Shown: positions 1-10,279 of the stretch, in pieces
Layout of the letters: each line of letters begins with the position of its first letter
How positions within the stretch are numbered: the stretch's first letter is position 1
Assembly (NCBI GenBank): GCA_023055425.1
Contig: JALGPY010000003.1
Location: 52,189,891 to 52,253,890, forward strand
Direction: 5' to 3'
DNA: 64,000 nt
DNA from: Linanthus parryae
Taxonomy: Eukaryota; Streptophyta; Magnoliopsida; Ericales; Polemoniaceae
Translations under genes and position numbers: made by a program
The notes under the pieces: model-generated
Databases searched by the model: none
What the model was told of the DNA's origin: nothing
Seen by the model: only the letters and a program-made list of their open reading frames with translations

Positions 1-1929
1 ATTCTGTTAGTAAATAATAATTTGGAAAGTTTTAATTTTCAGTCCTTACATTGTAATTTTGTTGTACTACATTTTGCTGCATAGGTTCTAAATACATTAG
101 TGTCTGTTAATATAAATAATAATTCAGAAAGTCGTAATTTTGTAACAAACATCATTAGATGAATAGGAGGAAACAGCTCATGTCTTAGTTTGTTTACACA
201 AAAAATACATATGTTTAGTGGTGGAACTTCAACCCTCATCCTCACTGTTTTAACCTCCCCGTTGATCATGCCAGAGATCCACTGCTATCTTGATGCCTCG
301 CTGCTACATGTAAGAAAGGACTGTTTATCATTCTTTTGAATTTTTTTGTTTGTTAGATTGTCTTGAAAAAAATAAAACTTCATTCTCATGTGCTATGAGT
401 TTTCAAGATATTTCAAATGAAGGGTGAAAAGAAACCTATCAATCATAAAGCAGTCTAAGATGTACTTATGTCGGGTCATAGAAACGCGAAACATGACTAT
501 TTGGATGGTACAAAGGAAGCTTCATAGATGCATATTCCGGGAAAGACGGGCATAGCAATATTAATTTATAACTAAGGTCGGGCATGAAAATTCTTGAAAT
601 GTTTTTTTTTTCAGGCTTTTATTTCAATAGTGTTATGAAGCAACACACGATTATATATTTATATGCCTTCTTACTTTCAGTAATGCTTTTGAGAAGCTGG
701 GATAACAAAGGTAATTATCGAAGTGAGTCTCTGAAAAATATTTTATTTTAGGGAGTTCTATAGTAATGCTTACTCCTACATTTGTCTTCGGAGAAGATAT
801 TGAGCCTTGGAGATAGCCGGCAAGGTATTTCATAGATTGTTTGGCTGATTTTGTTTCATAATACTTTACTGATAAATTAATTACTCTTTTGAAGTGCTCA
901 TCTATTTGATCAGTGTGGTAGTTTGATTATCTCTTGCATGGAAAGAGTGAAATATATAGTGAAGCACAAATCTTCTCCCTCCGATTTCTACTCTATCTTC
1001 GTCAATAAAGTTTTTGTTTCTGCTCTATTCTGGGTGTTTTTATTTATGTACTCTTTGTTTCCTTCCAAGTTCCATGCTTTGCCTTTTTTCTTATGTTTTG
1101 CTGCTTCCGTTGTTGCTTACTACTTGATGATTTGTTTTCACCATATTTTAAAAAAAAAAAAAAAAAACTATTTTTTGTAAGGAAAAGTGTTGCTTGCTGG
1201 CTATTTAGAGAGCGATCCCACTTATGTTTATGCTTTTACGATTTTTTTCCCATCCACCTATTTTAAGCACATGAAGATAGGTTTCTTCAAATTACTTCCC
1301 AACTTACCACGAGATTTATGACAAAGTTGCTGTTTCATTTCCCACCAGATACTTTTTCTACAGAGAGATTTGCTGATCAAAGAAGTTTGAGGAGCTTCAT
1401 CGCACATTGTGGGCATATGAAAACCTAAATGTGAGAGCAAATAACTAACTTGCCTGCAAAACACGATTTTTTTTTTGATACATTGGATTTTATGTAGTAG
1501 AACAGTGTAGAAAGTTTGCATCCGTTTGATCAATGTAATTCACTATTTTTCTAGACCAATTTCAAATATTCTAATATTTAACATATTTCCTCAATAAATA
1601 TATTTAACTTGCCATAATGCTCTCCTACCGCTTCATATAATAAAGTATCTTTTTCCATTCTGTCTCCAATGATAACGATCGTTCTCTTTAGCCATGTTAT
1701 GATACTTATTTAGCTCGATGTTAAACCACTATACTTATATATGGGATGCCAAACTATTTTCTTCAATCTTTTCAGCACATAGATTATCCCAGCATATAAT
1801 ACTGGATAATTCATAGAATTTGATGTTTGTTACTATTCAACTCTCATTTATATGAATACCTTATTTGACTCTAAATTTTTTGTTTGACTTATTTATGAGA
1901 TTTTCAATTTGAGAGGGAAAGAACACTTC

Positions 1930-2465
1930 AATTGTAGTTTATGATTGTCTAAATTGACGATGTTGGGTGGTAAGTTCAAGTTTTTTCAATTCTTCATTCT
2001 TCATATATGTAATTTTATGATATGCAGTATGCTTTATAGCTTTTAAACTTAGATAGTTAATTCAAAAAAAAACCCAGATAGTTTAGACGGTGCTATATTT
2101 CTCCTTTCGTAGGTTTGTACTCATAAAAAAGGGATATTTATGTTTTTTTTTTCCGCTAATGCTTGTCTGCATGTACATGCAAGTATCTAATATCTAATAT
2201 TGTAAAAGTGTCAATTGTAGTTTATGATTTTCTTACTTGACTATGTTGGGTGGTAAGTTTATTTGTTTTCAATTCTTCTTCTTCATGTATGTAATTTTAT
2301 GATATGCCGTAAGCTTTAAAACTTATAAACCTTTTTTTATTAATAAAACATATAAACTTAGATAGTTTCATCGGTGTTAAATTTCTCCTTTCGTAGGTTT
2401 ATACTCAATAAAAGGGACATTTGTTTTTTCTTACATGGACATGCAAGTATCCAATATCTATTCTG
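1930..2465. repeat. Imperfect tandem duplication, period ~265-285 bp
   Basis: Shared blocks in the same order: TGTTGGGTGGTAAGTT, a TTCAATTCTTC tract, TGTAATTTTATGATATGC, TTTCTCCTTTCGTAGGTTT, and ACATGCAAGTATC with CAATATCTA. Block spacing varies from 264 to 284 bp because of indels. Confidence 0.7.
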
Positions 2466-3001
2466 ATTATTTCAATAAAACTGTAAATCATATTGTGGTG
2501 TTTGGCAGTTTTAAACTTTGTTGTACCAAAAGTAGAAAAATAAGAACAAATGTTGCAACTGACATGGGAGACTTTGTTTCAAGGCTTCGTTGTCTCGAAA
2601 ATCAGCCTTCTAGATATTTGTTATTGTTGATATCCCATACTGTCGTAATACTAAAATAGTCAGAGAGTCAGGCACGTGTAAAGAAAAATGTTGGATGCAA
2701 TTATTTGTATATGTGTAAGCGGTAAATAGATTAAAACTGAAGATAGTACAAAATTTCATTAGCTGAACCCTAACATTTACTTATATTGCAATAGTATTTA
2801 TATTTTAGAACTTTTGATATATGACCCTGCTTTGCGTTATATGTTTGCTGAGAGTGTATGATATATACATGCACCATGAGAATTGATATACATATATAAC
2901 CAATGTGGTATTGATTTTACTGACATTGCGCCGTTACCATAATATTGATGGTGATTACATGTCAAAAGTTCAATATTTTAATTATGAACTCTACACTCCA
3001 T

Positions 3002-3034
3002 CCCCACGCTAGAGAGCGCGGGGTCACTGACTAA
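3002..3034 (+). mobile_element. Inner Helitron-type 3' terminus
   Basis: A 9-bp stem with one mismatch (3002-3010 with 3015-3023, loop AGAG) is followed by 11 nt ending in CTAA. It shares the GGGGTCAC block with the outer terminus at 3241-3256. It is either an older terminus bypassed during transposition or the end of a nested Helitron. Confidence 0.6.
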
Positions 3035-3226
3035 AAGTTTGAACATATTCCATAGATATTTACCCAGATATCTTAAGAACTGCTATTTGTTTCTAAATCA
3101 ATTATGTACGATTTCCTTCACTCCTAAACACGTTCTCATGGATGAATTGCAGTTTTGCACCTTGCTCAAATATTTATCAGATATCGCGATATATTTCCAA
3201 AATATATTTGGGTATAAATACATCTA

Positions 3227-3256
3227 CCGCGCGCCTGCGCGCGGGGTCACGCCTAG
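3227..3256 (+). mobile_element. Outer Helitron 3' terminus (hairpin plus CTAG)
   Basis: A perfect 8-bp GC stem (3227-3234 with 3237-3244) is followed by GGTCACGC and CTAG. The next base is the T of the interrupted AT target. Confidence 0.8.
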
Positions 3257-3505
3257 TTTTTCTAATAGTGGGGGGTGTTTCTCCACCATCACCATCGTCT
3301 AGATCTGCTAAACTCGACAAACCCCTATGAGGCCCTTGTAGACTTTCTCGCTCTAGGAAATCAGCTTTTTTAACATGTTTTGAGTACTCGCCAATATAAT
3401 ATTGACTAACACTTTAAGTATAGAAACATGTCTTAGAAAGAATATAAGAGTATTCCATATTTCTCTCACAAGAGCTGTTTACGAGCAGTATATTATTTCG
3501 CCTTG

Positions 3506-3676
3506 CCACAAGGGTTGACTCTGTACTTAAGTGGTGACAAACGGCAGGTTCTGGTTGGTCTGGTTGTGGGATCACTTCTTGCTGTTGAACCTATTATGGT
3601 AACAACAGCTACAATTTATTACTGCTACGCAGGAGAGGTTTCGTTTAGAAGAGGAGGTGGAAGGATTTGTAGGTGA
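3506..3676 (+). pseudogene. AHL-type AT-hook gene fragment (C-terminal half of PPC/DUF296 domain)
   Basis: A 56-codon open stretch ending in TGA reads GLTLYLSGDKRQVL, then VVGSLLAVEPIMVTTATI, then FRRGGGR. This follows the end of the PPC domain of plant AHL proteins: a GL(T/S)xxLxG strand, then (Q/R)V(L/V) and VVGPLxAxxPVxVxAAxF, then the acidic tail region. AHL proteins are nuclear, bind AT-rich DNA and trimerise through the PPC domain. Only this piece is seen; no AT-hook or start codon lies upstream. It sits ~240 bp past the CACTA terminus in the same place in every unit, so the fragment predates the array. I take it as a captured or decayed host fragment; the call rests on remembered family consensus. 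Confidence 0.65.
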
Positions 3677-5671
3677 TGGGGTTAAAATTGTAAAAAAAGA
3701 TTAATCCATTATGCTTGGTAAAATTTTTCAAATTACCTTTCTAGTGGAACCAAATGTATCGATGATTGCCTTAAGAAAACTCTATTGAACTATGTCATAA
3801 AATTTTAGACATACCTATCTCCAAAGAAAGAGATATTACATTTTCTATGAAAAATATCATAAATTTCATGGTGTGCAATAGTTTTAAAAAAGTGATGCAT
3901 CTACATTCATTTTAACCAAACTCACCATTCATAGACTCCGATTCCGACACATCGAAGCTGCTCCTTCATGTGCAGGAGTCGATCCACCGAAAAAAATAGT
4001 CAATTCAGTAACATCCATGTTAGTAGGTAGACTCTGAGTTACAATTTCAAATATTTGAATGAATTGTGTTTCTTTAAGATTTCGAGTTATCCAAATATTC
4101 AACATGGTATCAGTGAAGGTATACATATGTTCATTTATATATATTTTTTGAATAGGCTTCAATGTCCGTGTTTTAAACGGAGATTTGATAATTGAACATA
4201 AAAATTCAAGAGAGGAAATACCAAATTTGTCTAACAGTAGAAAGTTGAGAAAAAGTTGTGATCGCATTTGTGTTCCAATTAACAAAGCAGCACAACTCTG
4301 TAAGAATTATCCCCCTTTTTCTGCAAGTTAAATTCTATTAGATCGAAGTGATGATAAAGTTTTCACATAAAGATTTAGATTTCATAAATTTTTCCATGAA
4401 CCACCAGTGCCAGTACTTAAACTTCCACTAAATTCGCTAGAATATCATTGATTATTAGAAAAGAACTTCAGCTTAATATCAAATTTTAACCAACATGATA
4501 TCTTTGATTAATATGTAAAGTACGCACACAATATGGTTTTCTCCCAAAACCAAGTGGGACGATTGTCATGCCTCCAACTGGATAGTTAATGTAGTATTTT
4601 GCCCCTCTTAACACAATACTCCTAGTATTAAAAGTTCTTCTGAAACATTTCTAGAACTATCTAAAATAAGTGAAATACCAAATTCAAGAGTATGGAGGCA
4701 CGATTGTCATGCCTCCAGTCACTGCCCCTAAGGCGCACCCATTTTTCTAAAAAATATTAACAGTCTAGTCTGAATCATATGGTCCTTATGAAGTTTATAA
4801 TGATTATAGTTTCTTACTGGATGCTTCTACTCTCATTGCAATCTCACATAAATAGTGTAGGTCTTTGAAGTTGCAGAGAATGAGAATTCATTTAAAGCAT
4901 ATAAAAAATGTATTACGTTTATATCAACCGTAACTATAAATCTGCTGTCTAAATAGTGATAACCCTTCAGTTCATGAAAGGAACACACACGTGAACTGTG
5001 ACGACATGTCCAATCTTAAATCTAGTAATTCTTCCATGTATCACGAAGCATTTCTCATTCACTTAAATAATCACTATTACTTCAGAACAAGTGCAACATT
5101 TATTATAATTCAACCGAATAATGTTCCTCAAACTAAATGCGTGTTCTTCAATAATGAGACAATAACACAAAATGTAAGATTCATATGATCGATTTTTACT
5201 CAAACTATATGATGAATAAATAAACTTTGGAATTGGCAATTTTATTATTTATTAATCAACCTCACTCGATTCATATTATATGATGGATCTCATTTCAAAT
5301 TTTAATTCAGAAGATCATTGAATACCCAATGGTGGCATGAATTTGTTGAGAATTTGATAAACAATTCATTTCTAACATGTCAAATGACCACTAAACTATA
5401 ATCCGTTCAACAAAAAATAGTTCAAGTGTGTATTTTTTTTAATTCAATTCTCACTATATTAGCCAATAAATAGCAATCAAATTGATATTAATTTTTACTA
5501 ATGACTTCAAAATTTAATTTACAATTCCAGGCCAAATAGGCTCGATATAATAGACGAATTCAGTAACTTGGTAAAAACTGTAATCTATGTTTTCAATTTC
5601 ACATCCTCATGGTAAGACACTAGTCACAGAATTAAAGATTAATCACAAATAATATCCCATAATTAACTAAC
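3677..5671. other. Spacer A of unit 1: non-coding, unassigned
   Basis: AT-rich sequence repeated in each unit (also 10451-12446, 17226-19221, 24002-25997, 30779-32761, 37542-39536). It holds two short ORFs of unknown meaning. One is 118 codons on the minus strand (3929-4285), open in units 1, 5 and 6 but shortened in units 2-4 by a TA-repeat expansion. The other is 65 codons on the plus strand (4991-5188), conserved in all units. Neither resembles a family I know. A short repeat of CGATTGTCATGCCTCCA occurs at ~4560 and ~4690. It ends with CTAAC, the retrotransposon target site. Confidence 0.6.
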
Positions 5672-6284
5672 TGTGTACGGGAGAATCCCTCAAGGAAGAT
5701 TTAACGTACACCAAGTACAGGGAATAAGAGAAACACAGGAGAGGTAGGGTTGTGAGTAGGGAGAGAGTAAGACAATAGTAGTTGTATGAGAGAGAGACAG
5801 AGTTTTGGCAGAGCTTCCGCGTAGTTCAGAAGATCAGGCTTATGTAAGGAAGGGTTAAAGATTCTATATATAGTGGAGAATATGACCATTGTAGTGGGTT
5901 AATGCGCCCTTTAATTGCAGCTTAATTACCTTAACCACAACGGCACGTTCGTCGGCATATACAGGGACCGTCACACACTTCATCCGCGTATACCGGAACC
6001 GTTATGAGGTTGACCGGGTTTATGGAGCTCGTGCCATAAATCTCTCAAAGAAGTTACTAAAGGTCGCGCGCGGGCTTGGTTGTAGCTCGCGCGCGACAGG
6101 ACTTACTCTAGCCTCCAAACCACTAAGTCCCTACAAGTCCCGCGTGGTGGTATGCGAGGGCCCTGTCTCGCAGCCCCCACGTGGATCAGCGCGGGTGGTG
6201 ATCCTGTGTGTGTGGAGCACAGCTAGGTGTGCTAGATGATTGCCACGTGGCTGTGATCTGTCTATCTGGAAAGCACTATCCACA
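5672..6284 (-). repeat. Tat-type retrotransposon 3' LTR, unit 1
   Basis: Bounded by TG and CA, 613 bp, preceded by the same CTAAC (5667-5671) as the full element. Read on the minus strand it holds two CACGTG G-boxes (6178-6183, 6244-6249) upstream of a CTATATATAG TATA box (~5863-5873), so LTR-driven transcription would run leftward into spacer A. A perfect 10-bp GC inverted repeat pairs 6063-6072 with 6088-6097. There is no partner LTR in this unit: it is a carried-along copy, not a separate insertion. Confidence 0.92.
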
Positions 6285-6999
6285 TTAGCCCCCTTTTTGC
6301 GCGTGGAGACGCCTAATCGGATGGACTTCAATGCGCAAAAACCAGTGCACGCGTCGTTGCCACGCACCAATTCAAATACACGCAAAATCACCCCCCTTGC
6401 GTACCATTATGACCTAGGATCCCTAGAGTCGTGCCTTCTGTTCTTTTAGGGTTTTAGGCGTGACGTCATCATCGACCTGTGATTGCGCAATTCGGCGGTG
6501 ACGGTTGCGATTCGACCACTGAAAGGACGCGACTCTTCAGTATTTTTGAATAAATACTTCATGCCCTCCATTGTTTTAGAGTATTGCTTCTCTCTCTAAA
6601 GTGGAGGTTTCCTGAGAGTCTCCGAGAGCAAATACAGATAATCAATCATCAGCTTTTTCTTTCCAATCGTTTTCTTCAACTTGCTCCATCTTCACAAGGT
6701 GGGCTTTGCTCAATTTTCATTAATGTACTCCATATCTTTTGAACTGTTTTGAATTTGAGAAACCCAAAATCGTTTTCGATACGCCATGCCTTAATAATGT
6801 TGAGAGGGTTTCTTTAAACCCTAAAGATTGAAACAACTTAAAACGAAGATCTGCTGCAATTTTGGAATTCTGAATCTATAATCGACCCAGAACTATTTAT
6901 CTTCCCCTTTTGACAATTTCAAAACCTAGAACTGCTTTTTGAATTTGAATTAAAGATGGGTATATTTCTCCCCCCTTTTTTTCTTGCTTTTCTGTAGAA
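6285..6999 (+). promoter_or_regulatory. PMD-gene promoter, leader and 5'-UTR intron, unit 1
   Basis: Going toward the ATG: telo-box-like TTAGGGTTT (~6445-6455), a perfect TGACGTCA bZIP/CRE palindrome (6461-6468), a TATA-like GAATAAATAC (6548-6557), a CT-rich start region (~6585-6600), a donor CACAAG/GTGGGC (GT at 6699) and an acceptor preceded by a long C/T tract (AG at 6996-6997), three bases before the ATG at 7000. The intron would be 299 nt. The order is that of an ordinary plant promoter with a leader intron. Transcription itself is inferred. Confidence 0.6.
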
Positions 7000-8298
7000 A
7001 TGGCCGAGACAAAAGCCTCCAAATCTGTGAAAGAACCCGAAGAAATTCCTGATCTTCCCAACACCTTGTGGAAGAAAGCTCCATATCTAGGTGGGAAAGA
7101 CTTTTATCATTCTTGGGTTAAATTAAAGAATCTACCAGCTCCCGCCACTGAAGATCTGCTACTGTTGAGCCCACTTACTACTCCAGCCATGTTGGAGTTA
7201 ATTGACTCCAAGGACATGGTAAGATTAGGTGTTGAAAATTGGTTCTTCCCCCATACTGAAATTTCTACCCAGGCCTTCGTGCAAAAAATGGATTTAATGA
7301 ATGAGTGGATTGACAATGTGCTAACTCACCATGCCATCACGCTAGACAAGGCTGGGCTCTATTTTGCTGTTAGGGCTACGAAGGGTGCTGCCGTGAAGCT
7401 GGATCAGACCATGCTTTTAAACCTTCTTTCTCGCTACTCACCTGCGGCTCATACTTTTCACTTTGCTGAATTTGAAGCCGACCCCACTTTGGAAGATGTT
7501 CAAATTATGTATGAACTTTCACCCATGGGCGAAGTCGATCCTTTGACTGCTTTGAAACCTGGTCCAGAGCTCACTCTCTATGCGCAGATGGAGGAGTGTT
7601 TGACCGAAGTAAAGAAAATTTCTACCCGTTGGACATCTGCAGAAGTACTTCCCACATGGCAGCTGGTTGAGACCTCCGCGAAGAACACTTGGGGAAAATT
7701 GGTGCAATACTTCTTTCGCGACTATGCGAATAAGAAAATCACCAAAAAAATACTGGAAAATGATGCAGAAGCGAAGAATTATATAGAGGGAAAGGGGTAT
7801 CATATGACCTTGTGCGGCTTCCTATGTGCCTGGCTTTCAAGGTATTTGATGGACGGTCATTCTCGTGACGGGGTCTTTTATCATGTCCTGCCCCTTGCTG
7901 TTAAGTTGACCCTTGGCCAGAAAGTCGCGCTTGGGCCTCTAGTGCTAGGCACCTTGTATCATCGGTTAGACCAGCTGGTGGTTGCAATTGAGGCGTCGCG
8001 TGGGCGTCTTGATGTGTTAACCTTTGTCAACATTTCATTTCTTACCATGTGGGTCTTTGAAAGGTGGCCTTCTTATGCTCCTGTTCCTTCGAGACCCAGT
8101 ATGTGGAACGTTCCAAGTGCGCAGCATGCACTTCCAAGTGGGAGAGCTGCCCGATGGTATAGGACCAATCCTCCCAAGTATTCATGTAGTTTGGTGTGCG
8201 ACGATCGGAGGAAACTCACAGCCAGGCCTTACAATACTCGCATCGACAATGTGCGATTTTTCCCGAGGTTGTACCCTATTAGAGATGGCTCCTATTAA
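7000..8298 (+). CDS. Truncated plant mobile domain (PMD) ORF, unit 1
   Basis: 432 codons from an ATG three bases past the leader-intron acceptor. The plant mobile (aminotransferase-like) domain covers about residues 135-400: HTFHFAEFE and PTLEDV (151-167) match the family's HTFHLP...TLEDV block, and LTMWVFERWP (348-357) matches its LLQLWAWERFP block. PMD proteins occur as host nuclear factors (MAIN/MAIL1 type) and inside MULE and Ty3/gypsy elements. Residues 1-130 are unassigned. It ends at a TAA (8296-8298) where unit 6 has TCA and unit 5 TTA; homologous sequence continues to the array junction at 8463. The protein would keep most of the domain but lose the basic, acidic and coiled-coil exons of the full gene. 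Expression is unknown. Confidence 0.75.
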   Translation: MAETKASKSVKEPEEIPDLPNTLWKKAPYLGGKDFYHSWVKLKNLPAPATEDLLLLSPLTTPAMLELIDSKDMVRLGVENWFFPHTEISTQAFVQKMDLMNEWIDNVLTHHAITLDKAGLYFAVRATKGAAVKLDQTMLLNLLSRYSPAAHTFHFAEFEADPTLEDVQIMYELSPMGEVDPLTALKPGPELTLYAQMEECLTEVKKISTRWTSAEVLPTWQLVETSAKNTWGKLVQYFFRDYANKKITKKILENDAEAKNYIEGKGYHMTLCGFLCAWLSRYLMDGHSRDGVFYHVLPLAVKLTLGQKVALGPLVLGTLYHRLDQLVVAIEASRGRLDVLTFVNISFLTMWVFERWPSYAPVPSRPSMWNVPSAQHALPSGRAARWYRTNPPKYSCSLVCDDRRKLTARPYNTRIDNVRFFPRLYPIRDGSY

Positions 8299-8463
8299 GA
8301 AGACATCCTTCTCAAGGGACATGATAGCTACCGAGACTACTTCTGCTGGTGCTTGAGAGGTTCACTACCTGACCTTGCCGAAAACGTTTCCGAGATAACT
8401 CCCAAGTACGAGCAGATCACAGTCGACGTTGACCCAAATCGCGTCTCACCTCAGTTTGGCTTT

Positions 8464-10044
8464 ATACCCTGATGAACCATTTATACCCTGATGAACACTA
8501 AGGCATACACTTAATAACATTTCCATCTAATTTGTAACTTGCAAATAAATACTAACACTCCCATCAATCTGCCTGTAGGCTAAGAACTAATAGCCCGCCC
8601 GACTCAATGCTCCTACTTTCGATGCATTACCCGCATTCGAATTTTCTATCTACCACACCTAGTGAACTAATCTTCAACTGTTTCTCGAAATTATTCACCT
8701 ACAGCACCCATGGTTGATAACTGATTTATATCTGGAAAAACATTTTCTCAATAGAAATTATGTATCCCCAGAGGAGAACAAACTGAAGAAAGTAATCTGC
8801 CACCCAGTGAGTCCGTCCATCACCTGCACTCGATCAGTGAGGGATAAATTTAGATCCCCCCTCTCTCCCAAAACTTTCTTTCATAGATATGGCCACTGCT
8901 GGCTTCTACTATAAAACTTATTGTAAACAATCAAACTTAACAATTAATATCCAGATGTCAGCAAGCAAATCCGATAACTTCATGATATAGCAGTAGATTC
9001 AACCAAAAGTTAGCCACAAGACTACTACAAGAAAACAAAACAGAGCTTAGGCACACAACCAAAAGTAGATTCCACCAGTAATAATCCTGATGTCTACAAA
9101 CAGACCATGTAACTTCATGAACTCTAAGGACAGTTAAATTATTGGGGTAGCAACAATCTCTAAGTCAAAATAGAGCTTAGGCACACACAAGAAGAGAAAC
9201 ACTTGAACTTAACAATTTCAGAGAACATAAATGAATGACAAGTATAAATGCTACTACATTAACAAAAAATAGAGTTCAATAAATATTAGCATTGTGGTAA
9301 TAGCTTTCTCCTATTGACTTCTCAAATGTTAACAAAATTCTTCAGAATTCTTTAAAAGGAAAGTGAGAGTAAGAACGAACATGTGTTGCGAACACAGGAA
9401 CCCTAACCCGTGTTCGTGGATTCCTTTGCTTCAGAGTCCCTTTGCTTCTTTAGTTATCTATTTGGCGGCTGCAAAACCTAACCTGAACAGAAATCACTGG
9501 ATCAGAACACAGAGGAATCCAAATATGAATTCAATTTTAACCATAACAAATCAAGTCTGAACTCAATCACTGTCTTCAAACAGCTATTTCAACGTAACAC
9601 AACAAAATCGTTTTCAAATTAAAAAATTACCGGTCGACAAGTATTTGCCAATCTATAAATTGGTTAAGTGAACTACACACAGTGATTAAGAAACCGAAAG
9701 GGAGTCACCGCCAATATCCCACACAACTTCGTTTTCCCTGTCTCAATTTGGTTTAGGGATTCTATTGAATTGGGGGAGAGCAGACTAATATAAAATAACA
9801 CTTCTAAGAAAATATATAAAATAATGGGAAGGAAAGGCGGCTTATGGATACACCACCGCTAATTGAAAAATGAAAGGCGGAAATACAATAAAACACCGAA
9901 AATTTTATGGCGGAAAATAAATATTTTGCCGGAAACTATTCTATTATGTCGAAGTACAAAAACAGCCGAACATTGATATATTTGCCGCGGTTTTCTCTTC
10001 CGCCTACTACAAAACTGCCGTATTAAGACATTTTTCTAATAGTG
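8464..10044. mobile_element. Block X with CACTA-transposon terminus, units 1/2
   Basis: Starts at the junction GGCTTT/ATACCC with an 18-20 bp direct duplication (TTTATACCCTGATGAAC twice, ~8461-8500). The body is AT-rich with no recognised gene; small ORFs (8714-8914, 9363-9560) are not assigned. The last ~230 bp carries clustered GGCGGAA, GCCG and CCGCC motifs (subterminal repeats) and ends ACATTTTTCTAATAGTG at 10044, whose reverse complement CACTATTAGAAAAATGT is a typical plant CACTA terminus. No transposase and no opposite terminus is present. Confidence 0.75.
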
Positions 10045-10279
10045 GGGGGTGTTTCTCCACCATCGCCATCGTCTAGATCAGCTAAACTCGACAAACCCCT
10101 ATGAGGCCCTTGTAGACTTTCTCGCTCTAGGAAATCAGCTTTTTTAACATGTTTTGAGTACTCGCCAATATAATATTGACTAACACTTTAAGTATAGAAA
10201 CATGTCTTAGAAAGAATATAAGAGTATTCCATATTTCTCTCACAAGAGCTGTTTACGAGCAGTATATTATTTCGCCTTG

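Larger units (their letters stand above)
1..3256 (+). mobile_element. Helitron, 3' part (5' end not in window)
   Basis: The right end at 3256 has Helitron 3'-terminus form: a GC-rich perfect hairpin at 3227-3244 (8-bp arms, 2-nt loop), then 12 nt ending in CTAG, followed by T. Comparison with the five intact array junctions (10031, 16806, 23582, 30359, 37122) shows the interrupted sequence reads GACA/TTTTT, so the insertion lies exactly between A and T, the Helitron target rule. No matching left half of the junction is found upstream, so the 5' TC end should lie before position 1. The interior is AT-rich with no Rep/helicase motif that I can see, so it looks non-autonomous. Short ORFs such as 923-1180 (a hydrophobic stretch) have no recognisable family. 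Confidence 0.75.
3257..10030 (+). repeat. Array unit 1 (A - LTR - PMD exon - X)
   Basis: First of six head-to-tail copies. It begins at the TTTTTCTAATAGTG stub of a CACTA terminus whose left part was displaced by the Helitron. Order: CACTA stub 3257-3270, spacer A 3271-5671, LTR 5672-6284, leader 6285-6999, PMD exon 7000-8463, junction, block X 8464-10030. Private marker: lacks the TATC found in units 2-5 at the X position near 9277. Confidence 0.95.

Noticed and set aside
923..1180. 85-codon hydrophobic ORF in the Helitron as a membrane protein
   Set aside because: AT-rich chance ORF ending in a poly-A run; no family and no conserved copy in the window.
4560..4720. Repeated CGATTGTCATGCCTCCA as MITE ends
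   Set aside because: The copies are direct, not inverted, and no target duplication is visible.
6131..6449. Small ORFs on both strands within the LTR/leader
   Set aside because: GC-rich LTR sequence is open by chance in several frames; no start context or family.
7519..7803. 94-codon minus-strand ORF inside the PMD exon (also at 34606 and 41383)
   Set aside because: Shadow of the conserved PMD frame; absent where small changes occur; no domain.
8024..8356. 110-codon overlapping + strand ORF (repeated in units)
   Set aside because: Out-of-frame shadow of the PMD exon.
9010..9040. CTACTACAAGAAAAC as a second CACTA terminus inside block X
   Set aside because: Starts CTACTA without the preceding context or subterminal repeats, and no paired end was found.
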